64,000 nt of DNA from CAIYRG01 sp965247505. GTDB taxonomy: Bacteria > Pseudomonadota > Alphaproteobacteria > Micropepsales > Micropepsaceae. The notes under the pieces are model-generated. The model made no database searches. It saw only the letters and a list, made by a program, of their open reading frames with translations, and was not told where the DNA came from. Below, piece after piece: positions 1 through 7,426 of the stretch. The number at the start of each line of letters is the position of its first letter. Positions within the stretch are counted from its first letter, which is position 1. A program made the translations under genes and the position numbers. The stretch spans positions 1,860,001 through 1,924,000 of the forward strand of contig OZ252020.1 of NCBI GenBank assembly GCA_965247505.1. The letters are read 5' to 3'.

Positions 1-226
1 AGCGTAAAAATCCAAACCCGTCCTGCAAGACTTCCAACGCCCCAATGCCGGTGATTTCGACGCTGCGTTCGGCAAGTTCCTTTAGGATCGCGAACATCAT
101 GTCTTGCTTGCGCATCGTCGAGGCGTTCTCGATTTCGAGTTCCTCTGCGAAAGAAAGAAGGTCGGTGGGGGATTTTGTTTTGAGCTCTTGGAGCTTCATG
201 GCCTTAAGGCCGTCTTTTACTGCCAT
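1..226 (-). CDS. rho: Transcription termination factor Rho, N-terminal part (cut by window edge)
   Basis: Rho is the hexameric RNA helicase that ends transcription of untranslated RNA. Only about the first 75 residues lie in the window. The text MKLQELKTKSPTDLLSFAEE, followed by ELEIENASTMRKQDMMFAIL and LEVLQDGFGFLR, is the typical Rho N-terminal domain running into its RNA-binding cold-shock fold. The start chosen at 226 has an AGGTAAG stretch just upstream. A second in-frame ATG at 199 would give the more usual MKLQELK beginning, so the true start is uncertain. It is the last gene of the leftward hem operon, separated from hemJ by a structured leader of 267 bases. Confidence 0.93.
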   Translation of the reverse strand, partial: MAVKDGLKAMKLQELKTKSPTDLLSFAEELEIENASTMRKQDMMFAILKELAERSVEITGIGALEVLQDGFGFLR

Positions 227-493
227 AACGCTTACCTGGACTGTTGTTTCATGAGGGGGTGGGAGTATTTAAGTGAGGGTTAGGGGGCGCATATTGGTGT
301 CGTTTATTGGTTTTGCGGCACCAAGCGGCCACGATTCGCTTGGAGCCATAAAGTCTAGGAAAAGAGATGACGCCTGACGGGCTTTCCTGCCGGGTCCGCC
401 ATAACCCGGCGGGGCCCCTTCGGCGTCTTTTGAGAGACGCGTAAATTCTACAGCGAATTTCGCAGGTTGCAAATCCCTTCTTTTGGGGGAGGC
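227..493 (-). promoter_or_regulatory. Structured leader between hemJ and rho
   Basis: This gap, read leftward, holds several perfect inverted repeats. One is a 7-bp stem at 321-327/337-343. Another is a 7-bp stem at 390-396/405-411, enclosed by an outer 6-bp stem at 370-375/423-428. A weaker 7-bp stem with one G-U pair lies just downstream toward rho. An open frame of 67 codons (269-472) crosses the same bases, but it has no recognisable homology and is Pro/Gly-rich. Autoregulation of rho through its leader is known in E. coli. That this leader does the same is inference. Confidence 0.5.
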
Positions 494-943
494 TTAGAAA
501 GGCTTCACCACAACCAATATGACAATCGCAAACATCAGTACCGCCGGCACTTCGTTTACTAGGCGGTAGAGCTGCTGCGAGCGGGTATTAGCATCCTTGG
601 CAAAGTCCCTTCGGCATCGCGACAAAAAGCCATGGAGGGCGCTTAGAAGCACGACAAGGGACAGTTTCAGCCCCATCCAGGGTTCGGCCCAAAATTGGCC
701 GAGATAGGCAAGCAGCAGACCAAGAATCCAGACTGCGACCATTGAGGGGTTAATGATTATGCGCAGCAGGCGTAGCTCCATGCGCTTAAAGCGCTCTGAT
801 TCCGGCGTCCCCGGCGTGACTTCGCAGTGATAGACAAAGAGCCGGGGCAGATAGAGCATGCCCGCCATCCAAGCGATGACGGCGATTATGTGTAGCGCCT
901 TGATCCAGAGATAATAGGGGCCGAGCAGGCCGAGAAACATCAT
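494..943 (-). CDS. hemJ: Protoporphyrinogen IX oxidase HemJ
   Basis: HemJ is a membrane-bound, heme-containing enzyme that oxidises protoporphyrinogen IX to protoporphyrin IX, the step before ferrochelatase. The 149-residue product has four hydrophobic segments, at roughly 12-34, 62-82, 90-107 and 131-149. The conserved His is at 18 (KALHIIAVIAWMAGMLYLPR) and the conserved Lys at 93 (MGLKLSLVV); these match the two residues shown to be essential in the cyanobacterial protein. Its start overlaps the hemH stop by four bases (ATGA), which implies translational coupling. It is the third gene of hemE-hemH-hemJ and replaces HemG/HemY in this organism's pathway. Confidence 0.95.
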   Translation of the reverse strand: MMFLGLLGPYYLWIKALHIIAVIAWMAGMLYLPRLFVYHCEVTPGTPESERFKRMELRLLRIIINPSMVAVWILGLLLAYLGQFWAEPWMGLKLSLVVLLSALHGFLSRCRRDFAKDANTRSQQLYRLVNEVPAVLMFAIVILVVVKPF

Positions 944-1974
944 GCTTTAGCTCCATCTTGACCGCAGCTGGTTTCCAGCGGGCAGGCCCGGCCGAGAACA
1001 CAGCTCACGGGCCTTTTCGCATTCAAACCCACCGAGACAAGCCCAGCGAGCCCAGCAATGAAATCCGCATGATCGCGCACTGTTTGCGCTCGCAAATAAT
1101 CTCGAACCCCCGCCCGCTGCGCAAGTTCGGCATAGTCGATATCCAGTTCCACCAAAGTTTCCGAGTGCTCCGAAACAAAGGCGGCCGGCACCACAATTAA
1201 TCCTTTGCCCTGTGCGCCAGCGCGTCTTATCTCGTCATCAGTCGCTGGCCCAATCCATTCCAACGGTCCAACGCGGCTTTGATAGCAAACCGTCCAATCG
1301 AGATTTTCTTGCCCGAGTTCCTTCACGACAGCGGCGGCCGTCATCTCGACCTGCGACTGATAAGGATCGCCTGCCTCGACTATTTTCTTCGGGAGCCCAT
1401 GCGCAGAAAAAAGAACGCGGTATTCTATGTCCGGCTTCGCTTTGGCCATCACCTCACGCATACGTGCCACCACGGCTGCAATAAATCCGCCTTCGGTCGG
1501 GTAACAGCAAATCTCGCGGGTCGGAAAATCGAGCTTCAAACTTTTCGCGTCTTTCGCCCATGCGCCGCGCGATGATCGTGTGGTTGTCGTCGAGTATTGT
1601 GGGTAAAGCGGAAGAAGAACCACTTTGTCCGGCGCGAAGGCTTTCACCGCTGCAGCGGCCTCTGCAGTGAAGGGCCGCCAATAGCGCATGGCGATAAAAC
1701 ACTTTGCCTCAAACCCCTTCTCGCCCAAAGCCATCTCTAAGGCTTGCGCTTGCAGTTTTGTTTCCGGAAGCAGCGGCGAGCCGCCACCGATTTTGGCATA
1801 GATTTTCCGCGCGACCGGCGCCCGCCGATAGGCAATGAAACGCGCAAGCAATACGCGAATGAAGGACGGCACGCGAATGATCTCTGGATCGGAAAATAAA
1901 TTTCTCAGAAATGGTCGGACGGCTTCGAGGCTGTCCGGACCGCCGAGATTAAATAATACAATCGCGATCTTCAC
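940..1974 (-). CDS. hemH: Ferrochelatase
   Basis: Ferrochelatase inserts Fe2+ into protoporphyrin IX, the last step of heme synthesis. The 344-residue protein has the signature LFSAHGLPKK, with the metal-site His at 192. It also has YQSRVGPLEWIGP near 231-243 and FVSEHSETLVELD, with acidic ligand Glu at 269/272. The C-terminal tail carries Cys 325, 331 and 337. Several alphaproteobacterial and animal ferrochelatases bind a [2Fe-2S] cluster through C-terminal cysteines, so a cluster is possible here but not shown. It lies 14 bases downstream of hemE and overlaps hemJ by four bases. Confidence 0.97.
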   Translation of the reverse strand: MKIAIVLFNLGGPDSLEAVRPFLRNLFSDPEIIRVPSFIRVLLARFIAYRRAPVARKIYAKIGGGSPLLPETKLQAQALEMALGEKGFEAKCFIAMRYWRPFTAEAAAAVKAFAPDKVVLLPLYPQYSTTTTRSSRGAWAKDAKSLKLDFPTREICCYPTEGGFIAAVVARMREVMAKAKPDIEYRVLFSAHGLPKKIVEAGDPYQSQVEMTAAAVVKELGQENLDWTVCYQSRVGPLEWIGPATDDEIRRAGAQGKGLIVVPAAFVSEHSETLVELDIDYAELAQRAGVRDYLRAQTVRDHADFIAGLAGLVSVGLNAKRPVSCVLGRACPLETSCGQDGAKA

Positions 1975-1988
1975 GAATTCCCGCCGGC

Positions 1989-3026
1989 CTATCCACGAAC
2001 GCGAGCAACCAAGCGTTCGACATTTTCTGTCGGCGTGCTTGGTAAAATTCCGTGTCCGAGATTAAATATAAACGGCGTCCCCGTCGACGCTTCCAAAATA
2101 TTATCGATCGCCCGGTCAAGTACCTCGCCCCCGGCGACCAATACCAAGGGATCGAGATTTCCTTGCAACACAACATCGCTGCTTAGTTTTTCGACTGCCC
2201 ATTTTATCGCTGTAGCAGTGTCGATGCTAACCGCATCAACGCCTGTGTCAGCGGCAAAACTCTCAAGTCCGCTTTGGGTGGCCTGTCGCGGAAAGCCTAT
2301 GATCGGCGCTTTGGGATATTTGCGTCGCACAGTCGCGACCGCACGTTTGGTTGGTGCGATAACCCAATCTCTGAACGCTTCTTCCGGTAATCCTCCGGCC
2401 CATGAATCGAATATCTGTACAACATTCGCCCCTGCTTCCAACTGACAGATGAGATGCGCGGCAACAGCATCGCTCAGCAGTTCCAGAAGTTCGGAAAAAC
2501 TACCGCGGTTACGGTAGGCGTATAGACGGGCACTGCCTTGGTCCTTGGTCCCGCGGCCCTCGAGCATGTAGGCCGCCAATGTCCACGGTGCGCCGGCAAA
2601 ACCAATGAGCGCTTTATTCTCAGGCAATGTTTCGCGCGTATTTCTCAACGCTTCATAGACCGGCGAAAGCTTGTCTTGCCAAACTGCTTTGTCCCGGATC
2701 AAAGAATCAACACCCGACAATGGCTCTATGATTGGCCCGATCCCATCTTCAAATCGCACTTTCTGGCCAAGCGCGCATGGGATCACTAAAATATCAGAGA
2801 ATATTATCGCGGCATCAAAATCGAACCTTCTTATGGGTTGAAGCGTCACCTCAACCGAGAGATCCGGCGTCATGCACATTGTCCAAAATGAACCCGCCTT
2901 TTTCCGCACCGCCTGATATTCAGGAAGGTAACGACCTGCTTGGCGCATCAACCAAATCGGCGGAGGCTTTATGGTGGTTCCCTCGAAGACAGATAGGAAA
3001 CGAGGATTAGATTCACTGTTTATCAT
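1989..3026 (-). CDS. hemE: Uroporphyrinogen decarboxylase
   Basis: HemE decarboxylates the four acetate side chains of uroporphyrinogen III to give coproporphyrinogen III. The protein has 345 residues, the family's usual length. It opens with the diagnostic PPIWLMRQAGRYLPEY block (residues about 21-36, holding the substrate-binding arginines). FDFDAAIIFSDILVIP follows, with the catalytic Asp, and a C-terminal NLGHGILPSTP motif. It is the first gene of the leftward hem operon. A 20-bp near-palindrome lies seven bases upstream of the ATG. In Caulobacter and several other alphaproteobacteria hemE borders the chromosomal origin. Confidence 0.97.
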   Translation of the reverse strand: MINSESNPRFLSVFEGTTIKPPPIWLMRQAGRYLPEYQAVRKKAGSFWTMCMTPDLSVEVTLQPIRRFDFDAAIIFSDILVIPCALGQKVRFEDGIGPIIEPLSGVDSLIRDKAVWQDKLSPVYEALRNTRETLPENKALIGFAGAPWTLAAYMLEGRGTKDQGSARLYAYRNRGSFSELLELLSDAVAAHLICQLEAGANVVQIFDSWAGGLPEEAFRDWVIAPTKRAVATVRRKYPKAPIIGFPRQATQSGLESFAADTGVDAVSIDTATAIKWAVEKLSSDVVLQGNLDPLVLVAGGEVLDRAIDNILEASTGTPFIFNLGHGILPSTPTENVERLVARVRG

Positions 3027-3240
3027 CTCTACAATAAGACTCTAGAATCTTATGTTGTTGTTGTTGGGGGCGGGATAGTGTGGATGGTTGACTTCAATGG
3101 GGCTGCAATACGCTTATGCCAGTGGTTTCAGCAAGTCAGAATACTCCACCGGCGCTGGGGATAAGCCATTGTTCTGTTCGCATAAGTTAACCGGCACACA
3201 TGCTTCCATGCTGAACTGTGTATGAACTTAGGACTTATCC
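3027..3240. other. Candidate chromosomal replication origin between hemE and ppsR
   Basis: This 214-bp gap separates divergent hemE and ppsR. The surrounding order, rho-hemJ-hemH-hemE / ppsR-maf-aroE-coaE-dnaQ, matches the genes flanking the Caulobacter crescentus origin. Two DnaA-box-like sites are visible: TTATCCCCA on the minus strand at 3156-3164 (one mismatch to TTATCCACA) and TTATCCATG at 3235-3243 (two mismatches). The left end is AT-rich, with a palindrome and a TTG repeat run. A GTTAAC site is at 3187-3192. Two boxes alone would be weak; the synteny carries most of the call. The same gap must also hold the hemE and ppsR promoters. Confidence 0.6.
3034..3053 (-). promoter_or_regulatory. 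Near-perfect 20-bp palindrome in the hemE leader
   Basis: ATAAGACTCTAGAATCTTAT is symmetric around TCTAGA except for one mismatched pair. In RNA read leftward that pair is a G-U wobble, so the transcript could fold into a continuous hairpin. It ends seven bases before the hemE start and covers the place of the ribosome-binding site. It could be a repressor operator, a translational switch or part of the origin. No regulator is identified. Confidence 0.45.
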
Positions 3241-4059
3241 ATGTCTCGTGTGTATCATTTACATCTTGTTTCCGACGCGACGGGCGAGACTTTAAACACG
3301 GTCGCACGCGCGCTTACGGTGCAATTCGAAGGTGTAACAGCGAAAGAGCACGTCTATTCCCTTGTGCGAAATCGGCGGCAGCTCACGCGTGCGATCGAGC
3401 AGATCGCAGCAAATCCCGGCATTGTCTTTTTCACGCTGGTGAACCCTGAATTAAGGGCCATTTTGGAGAGAGAATGCAAGGCGCTTCGTGTACCATATGT
3501 TTCGATTCTTGATCAGGCGGCAAAGGCTTTACGGGAATATCTTGGGGCGGAGGAATCGCACCGGCCCGGCGGGCAGCACGAAGTCGATGCCCGCTATATG
3601 GAACGGGTCGAGGCGGTAAATTATGCCATCCACCAAGATGACGGGCAGGGCGTTGAACATTTGCGCTCGTCCGAGGTGATCTTGGTCGGCCCAAGCAGGA
3701 CGTCTAAAACGCCAACTTGTGTTTACCTTGCGATACGCGGTGTACGCGCGGCGAATGTCCCTATTGTCCCGGGCGTTGCGCTGCCCGAGCAATTATTCGA
3801 ACAGAAACAATCATTGACCGTTGGGCTTTGGGCTTCGCCCGATCGGCTCCTGCAAGTTCGCCGCAATCGCCTCACGACCTTGGGTGAAACGCGTGGTACG
3901 GATTATGTCGATGAAGCGGCGATACGCAGCGAAGTCGCCGAAGCCAGACGATTATATGAACGGCAGGGCTGGCCCTCGATTGACGTGACCAGACGGTCCA
4001 TCGAAGAAACGGCAGCGAGGGTTCTCAATCTTCTTGCCGAAAGGGACCAGAACAGTTGA
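3241..4059 (+). CDS. ppsR: Pyruvate, phosphate dikinase regulatory protein (DUF299)
   Basis: This is a 272-residue member of the DUF299 kinase/pyrophosphorylase family, which switches PEP synthase or pyruvate phosphate dikinase off and on by ADP-dependent threonine phosphorylation and phosphate-dependent dephosphorylation. It begins MSRVYHLHLVSDATGETLNT. The nucleotide-binding loop GPSRTSKT is at 150-157, followed by TPTCVYLAIRG and the P-V-P-G stretch typical of the family. It is the first gene right of the candidate origin, the same place as in Caulobacter. Its stop overlaps the TTG start of maf. Which of the two target enzymes it controls cannot be decided here. Confidence 0.9.
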   Translation: MSRVYHLHLVSDATGETLNTVARALTVQFEGVTAKEHVYSLVRNRRQLTRAIEQIAANPGIVFFTLVNPELRAILERECKALRVPYVSILDQAAKALREYLGAEESHRPGGQHEVDARYMERVEAVNYAIHQDDGQGVEHLRSSEVILVGPSRTSKTPTCVYLAIRGVRAANVPIVPGVALPEQLFEQKQSLTVGLWASPDRLLQVRRNRLTTLGETRGTDYVDEAAIRSEVAEARRLYERQGWPSIDVTRRSIEETAARVLNLLAERDQNS

Positions 4060-4655
4060 GTGCGCATTTCATTCTCGCCTCTGCCAGCCCGACCAGGCAG
4101 GAAATCTTGAGCGCTGCAGGGGCACCCTTTGAGATCAAATTTCCGGATGTCGACGAGGACCGCATTAAGGATGAACTATTAGGCAAAGGCGCAGTGGCCG
4201 GCGCTATCGCCACGGCGTTGGCCGAGCAAAAAGCAATGGATGTTAGCGCTCGCGCGGAAAACGCCCTCGTTCTAGGCGCCGACCAGATTCTTGTTTGCGA
4301 AGGAGAGCTTTTCAGCAAGGCCCAAAATTTGACCGAGGCAGGAGAGAGTTTGAAACGAATTCGTGGCCGTAGGCATGAATTGATCAGTGCGATGGCGCTG
4401 GTCCGAGATGAGAAGACGGAATGGCTGCATGCTGAGGGTGCCGAACTTTGGGTGCGCGATTTTTCCGACGCGTTTTTGGATGCCTATCTTGAACAAGAGG
4501 GCGCAGAGATTTTGGGGTCGGTCGGATGCTATCGGATCGAGGGTAGGGGAGCGCAACTGTTTGAAAAAATCAGTGGCGATCAATTCACGATTCGGGGGCT
4601 ACCGTTATTGCCCCTCTTGGGTGCTCTGCGCGCGAGGGGGATAATGGCTAAATGA
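4056..4655 (+). CDS. maf: Maf-family nucleoside triphosphate pyrophosphatase
   Basis: Maf proteins hydrolyse non-canonical or modified nucleoside triphosphates in the cytoplasm and are linked to septum inhibition in Bacillus. The 199-residue product shows the family opening ILASASPTRQEILSAAG, with the S-x-S-x-R-x-E loop near residues 8-15. The catalytic Asp is in LVLGADQILV near 71-80. The start is a TTG that overlaps the ppsR stop (TTGA), so it is probably translationally coupled. Its own stop overlaps the aroE ATG. The subfamily (dTTP/UTP or m7GTP type) was not resolved. Confidence 0.93.
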   Translation: MSAHFILASASPTRQEILSAAGAPFEIKFPDVDEDRIKDELLGKGAVAGAIATALAEQKAMDVSARAENALVLGADQILVCEGELFSKAQNLTEAGESLKRIRGRRHELISAMALVRDEKTEWLHAEGAELWVRDFSDAFLDAYLEQEGAEILGSVGCYRIEGRGAQLFEKISGDQFTIRGLPLLPLLGALRARGIMAK

Positions 4656-5497
4656 ACGAAGCAAAAAAATTGCGCGCGGGCGTCGTCGGCTGGCCTGTCG
4701 GCCAATCGCTCTCTCCCGCAATGCATAGCTATTGGATTGCGGAATATGGGGTAGACGCCGAGTACTTGCCGCTAGGCATTCCGCCGGAAGAGTTTCCCGC
4801 CGTAATCGTGTCCCTTGGGCAAAAAGGCTTTGTCGGGGCCAATGTGACCATCCCCCATAAGGAGGCCGCGTATAAACTCTCTACGACATTGGACGGCGAT
4901 GCGCGCGCCGCGGGCGCCGTGAATCTGCTGATTTTCGAGAACGAAAAAATACACGGGCGAAACACGGATGTCTTGGGTTTTTCTGCAGCGCTTAACGATG
5001 CATTGGGCGTTGACGCGGCGCGGGCCGGACCGGTTGTGGTTTTGGGCGCCGGTGGTGCCGCGCGCGCCGTCATACTTGCTCTGGTAAGAAATGGCGCATC
5101 GGAAATACGCATCCTCAATCGTACCCGCGCCCGAGCCGAAGACCTTACACAAGCCGTCGATGGCGCGAAGCCGGAGGTTTTCGAGTGGGGCAATTGGCCG
5201 CGCGCATTCCCGGGAGCTGCTCTTTTGGTGAACACGACAAGCCTTGGGATGGTGGGGAAGGGCCCGCTGGATATTTCGCTCGGCGCATTGCCCGATAGCG
5301 CTTGTGTCGTCGACATTGTCTACAATCCACTTGAAACGGCGCTGTTGCGAGAAGCAAGGTCCCGGGGCCACCGCACAATGGATGGCCTTGGAATGCTCAT
5401 GCACCAAGCCGCCCCCGCTTTCGAGGCATGGTTTGGAATCAGACCGGCGGTAACACCGGGCCTGCGCATTGCCCTGGAAGAAAAATTGAATGGCTGA
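4652..5497 (+). CDS. aroE: Shikimate dehydrogenase (NADP+)
   Basis: AroE reduces 3-dehydroshikimate to shikimate in the route to aromatic amino acids. The 281-residue protein has the substrate motif SLSPAMHS at 19-26, the catalytic Lys 70 in NVTIPHK and Asp 106 in GRNTDVLGF. The NADP-binding GAGGAARA loop is at 132-139, followed by the basic NRTRARA segment. The C-terminal GLGMLMHQAAPAFEAWFG block is typical. Its ATG overlaps the maf stop by four bases, and its end overlaps the coaE start by eight, so ppsR-maf-aroE-coaE read as one operon. Confidence 0.96.
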   Translation: MNEAKKLRAGVVGWPVGQSLSPAMHSYWIAEYGVDAEYLPLGIPPEEFPAVIVSLGQKGFVGANVTIPHKEAAYKLSTTLDGDARAAGAVNLLIFENEKIHGRNTDVLGFSAALNDALGVDAARAGPVVVLGAGGAARAVILALVRNGASEIRILNRTRARAEDLTQAVDGAKPEVFEWGNWPRAFPGAALLVNTTSLGMVGKGPLDISLGALPDSACVVDIVYNPLETALLREARSRGHRTMDGLGMLMHQAAPAFEAWFGIRPAVTPGLRIALEEKLNG

Positions 5498-6152
5498 GCG
5501 GCCCGCCAATCCAATTCGCACCAAGCCATTTCTTACGGGGCCATTTCTTGGCAGGCCATATCTGATCGGCCTGACCGGCTCTGTCGGCATGGGCAAATCC
5601 GAAACCGCCAAAATGTTCAAGCAGGCCGGGATTCCGGTTTACGATGCCGACGCGGCCGTGCGGGAACTCTACGCCGAGGGCGGCGCTGCGGTAGGGGCTA
5701 TCGGCTTGGCTTTTCCCGGCGCTGTGAAACGCGGTGCGGTCGACCGCCATGCGCTGTCCGATATCGTGACCAGGGACAAGGCGGCATTGCAGCGCCTTGA
5801 GGAAATTGTTCACCCGCTTGTGCGCAATTTCCGCCACGCCTTTTTAGAAAAAACCCCGACAGAAGGCGCAGCCATAGCCGTGCTGGATATTCCTCTGCTC
5901 TTTGAGGTCGGAAGCGAAAAGGATGTCGATGCCGTCATTGTGGTTTCCGCGCCTCAAGAGGTGCAGCGCGAGCGGGTGATGCAGCGTCCCAGCATGACGG
6001 AGGAAAAGTTTGCGGCCATTTTGGCTCGCCAAACTCCTGATTCCGAAAAGCGTGCAAAAGCCGATTTCGTGATTGATACCAGCAAGGGCTTGGGCCACGC
6101 TGCCGCCCAGGTCGAAGCCATCATTTCGGTGTTGAAAGACCGGCTGGGATAA
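5490..6152 (+). CDS. coaE: Dephospho-CoA kinase
   Basis: CoaE phosphorylates the ribose 3'-hydroxyl of dephospho-CoA, the last step of coenzyme A synthesis. The P-loop GSVGMGKS is at 30-37, followed by the family block PVYDADAAVRELY. HPLV and DIPLLFE follow further on. At 220 residues it is slightly long because of a 25-residue N-terminal extension. Part of that extension is encoded by three 15-bp tandem units at 5525-5569. The start at 5490 overlaps aroE, and no later ATG precedes the P-loop strand. Confidence 0.95.
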   Translation: MAERPANPIRTKPFLTGPFLGRPYLIGLTGSVGMGKSETAKMFKQAGIPVYDADAAVRELYAEGGAAVGAIGLAFPGAVKRGAVDRHALSDIVTRDKAALQRLEEIVHPLVRNFRHAFLEKTPTEGAAIAVLDIPLLFEVGSEKDVDAVIVVSAPQEVQRERVMQRPSMTEEKFAAILARQTPDSEKRAKADFVIDTSKGLGHAAAQVEAIISVLKDRLG

Positions 6153-6175
6153 AGAAACTGGGATAAAGATTCTGC

Positions 6176-6874
6176 ATGCGTGAAATTGCTCTCGATACTG
6201 AAACGACGGGGCTCGACCCGACCGAAGGCCACCGGATCATCGAGATCTGTTGCATCGAGCTAGAGAACCATCTTCCCACCGATAAAATTTTTCATACGTT
6301 CGTTAATCCGGAGCGCGATATCCCCGAAGAGGCGACGAGGGTCCACGGAATAACGAGCGATAAATTGGAAAACGCCCCACTTTTTGCCGACGTGGCGGAC
6401 GATTTTCTTGGCTTTATCGGCGACGCGCCGCTGGTCATTCACAATGCGCAATTCGATTTGAAATTCTTGAATGCCGAACTTAAGCGGGCTGCCAAGCCCC
6501 TTCTTCCCGCTTCGCGGGGCATTGATACGATCGAAATCGCTAAGCGCCGCTTTCCCGGTGCACGCTACTCGCTCGACGAGCTATGCCGCCGCTTCAACAT
6601 CGATCTGTCGGTCCGCTCAAAGCACAGCGCGAAAGTCGATACAGAGCTCCTCGCCCAAGTCTATCTTGAGCTGATCGGCGGCCGTCAGGCCCATTTGCAG
6701 CTTGCCCCCTGGGAGAGCGCAGAGGCACAGGCCGGCCGCAGTGAAGTCCGCGCCGCCCGGCAACGCGGCAAGAAGCTGCCGGCCCGCCTCGATGCAGACG
6801 AGCGCGAGGCCCATGCGCGCTTCGTCGCGGACGAGCTCAAAGGCGATGTTCTTTGGACGAGGGCTAAGTCTTAA
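6176..6874 (+). CDS. dnaQ: DNA polymerase III epsilon subunit (3'-5' exonuclease)
   Basis: DnaQ is the proofreading exonuclease of the replicative polymerase. The DEDDh residues are visible: D7 and E9 in the opening MREIALDTETTGLDP, Asp in HNAQFDLKFL (ExoII), and the His and Asp of HSAKVDTELL (ExoIII). The 232-residue length fits, and the C-terminal third is the low-complexity tail expected to bind the alpha subunit. It lies 23 bases after coaE, so it probably shares that operon. It converges on secB, whose stop is 30 bases away. No strong terminator is visible in that gap. Confidence 0.95.
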   Translation: MREIALDTETTGLDPTEGHRIIEICCIELENHLPTDKIFHTFVNPERDIPEEATRVHGITSDKLENAPLFADVADDFLGFIGDAPLVIHNAQFDLKFLNAELKRAAKPLLPASRGIDTIEIAKRRFPGARYSLDELCRRFNIDLSVRSKHSAKVDTELLAQVYLELIGGRQAHLQLAPWESAEAQAGRSEVRAARQRGKKLPARLDADEREAHARFVADELKGDVLWTRAKS

Positions 6875-6904
6875 GCTGCAAACACACCCAGTAAACCGGG
6901 ACGT

Positions 6905-7426
6905 TTAGGATGCCGGCGGCGGTGTTGGTGTTTTCCCAGCAGATTCCGCCATTTTCTTTTGATAGATCGCAAGGAAATCGATCGGCTCCAGCATCAGCGG
7001 CATCATGCCGCCGTCACGCGTCACATCGGCGACGATGCGCCGTGCGAATGGGAAAATCTGCCGCGGAATTTCAATCATTAAGACCTGTTGGAGGTAATCC
7101 TCCGGCACATCTTTCAGGAGCACATAGGCTGCATAGGCCAGCTCCACAATAAACATGGTTCGCGTTTCGTCGGTCGCGGTAACGCGCAGCTTCAATACTA
7201 TCTCGTATTGGGTTGGCTCGGCAGCGCGGTTTGCCTGCAGATCTACCGCAAGCTCGACTTTCGGACTTTTCACCTGACGCCCCACGCCCGGATTTTCGAA
7301 GGAAAGGTCTTTAATATACTGGCTGATCATCTGGATTTGCGGCCCAGTCGCATTGGGCTCAGCGGTGGCGCCTACCGCCGCTTTGGCAGTGCCGTCGCCG
7401 TTATGGCTCTTGGGTTCGTCAGCCAT
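6905..7426 (-). CDS. secB: Protein-export chaperone SecB
   Basis: SecB holds precursor proteins unfolded and hands them to SecA. The family core is clear: IQMISQYIKDLSFENPG, followed by TQYEIVLKLRVTA, AYAAYVLLKDVP and the C-terminal FPFARRIVADVTRDGG. The chosen start (ATG at 7426, MADEPKSHNG) has GGAAAG upstream. A longer open frame to 7579 adds 51 residues that look nothing like SecB. The product is about 173 residues with a disordered N-terminus. It is transcribed toward dnaQ and sits alone on the minus strand between rightward genes, as in related genomes. Confidence 0.94.
   Translation of the reverse strand: MADEPKSHNGDGTAKAAVGATAEPNATGPQIQMISQYIKDLSFENPGVGRQVKSPKVELAVDLQANRAAEPTQYEIVLKLRVTATDETRTMFIVELAYAAYVLLKDVPEDYLQQVLMIEIPRQIFPFARRIVADVTRDGGMMPLMLEPIDFLAIYQKKMAESAGKTPTPPPAS

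Noticed and set aside
4772..5620. A 282-codon minus-strand frame across aroE and coaE
   Set aside because: It is a shadow of two clearly assigned plus-strand genes and has no homology of its own.
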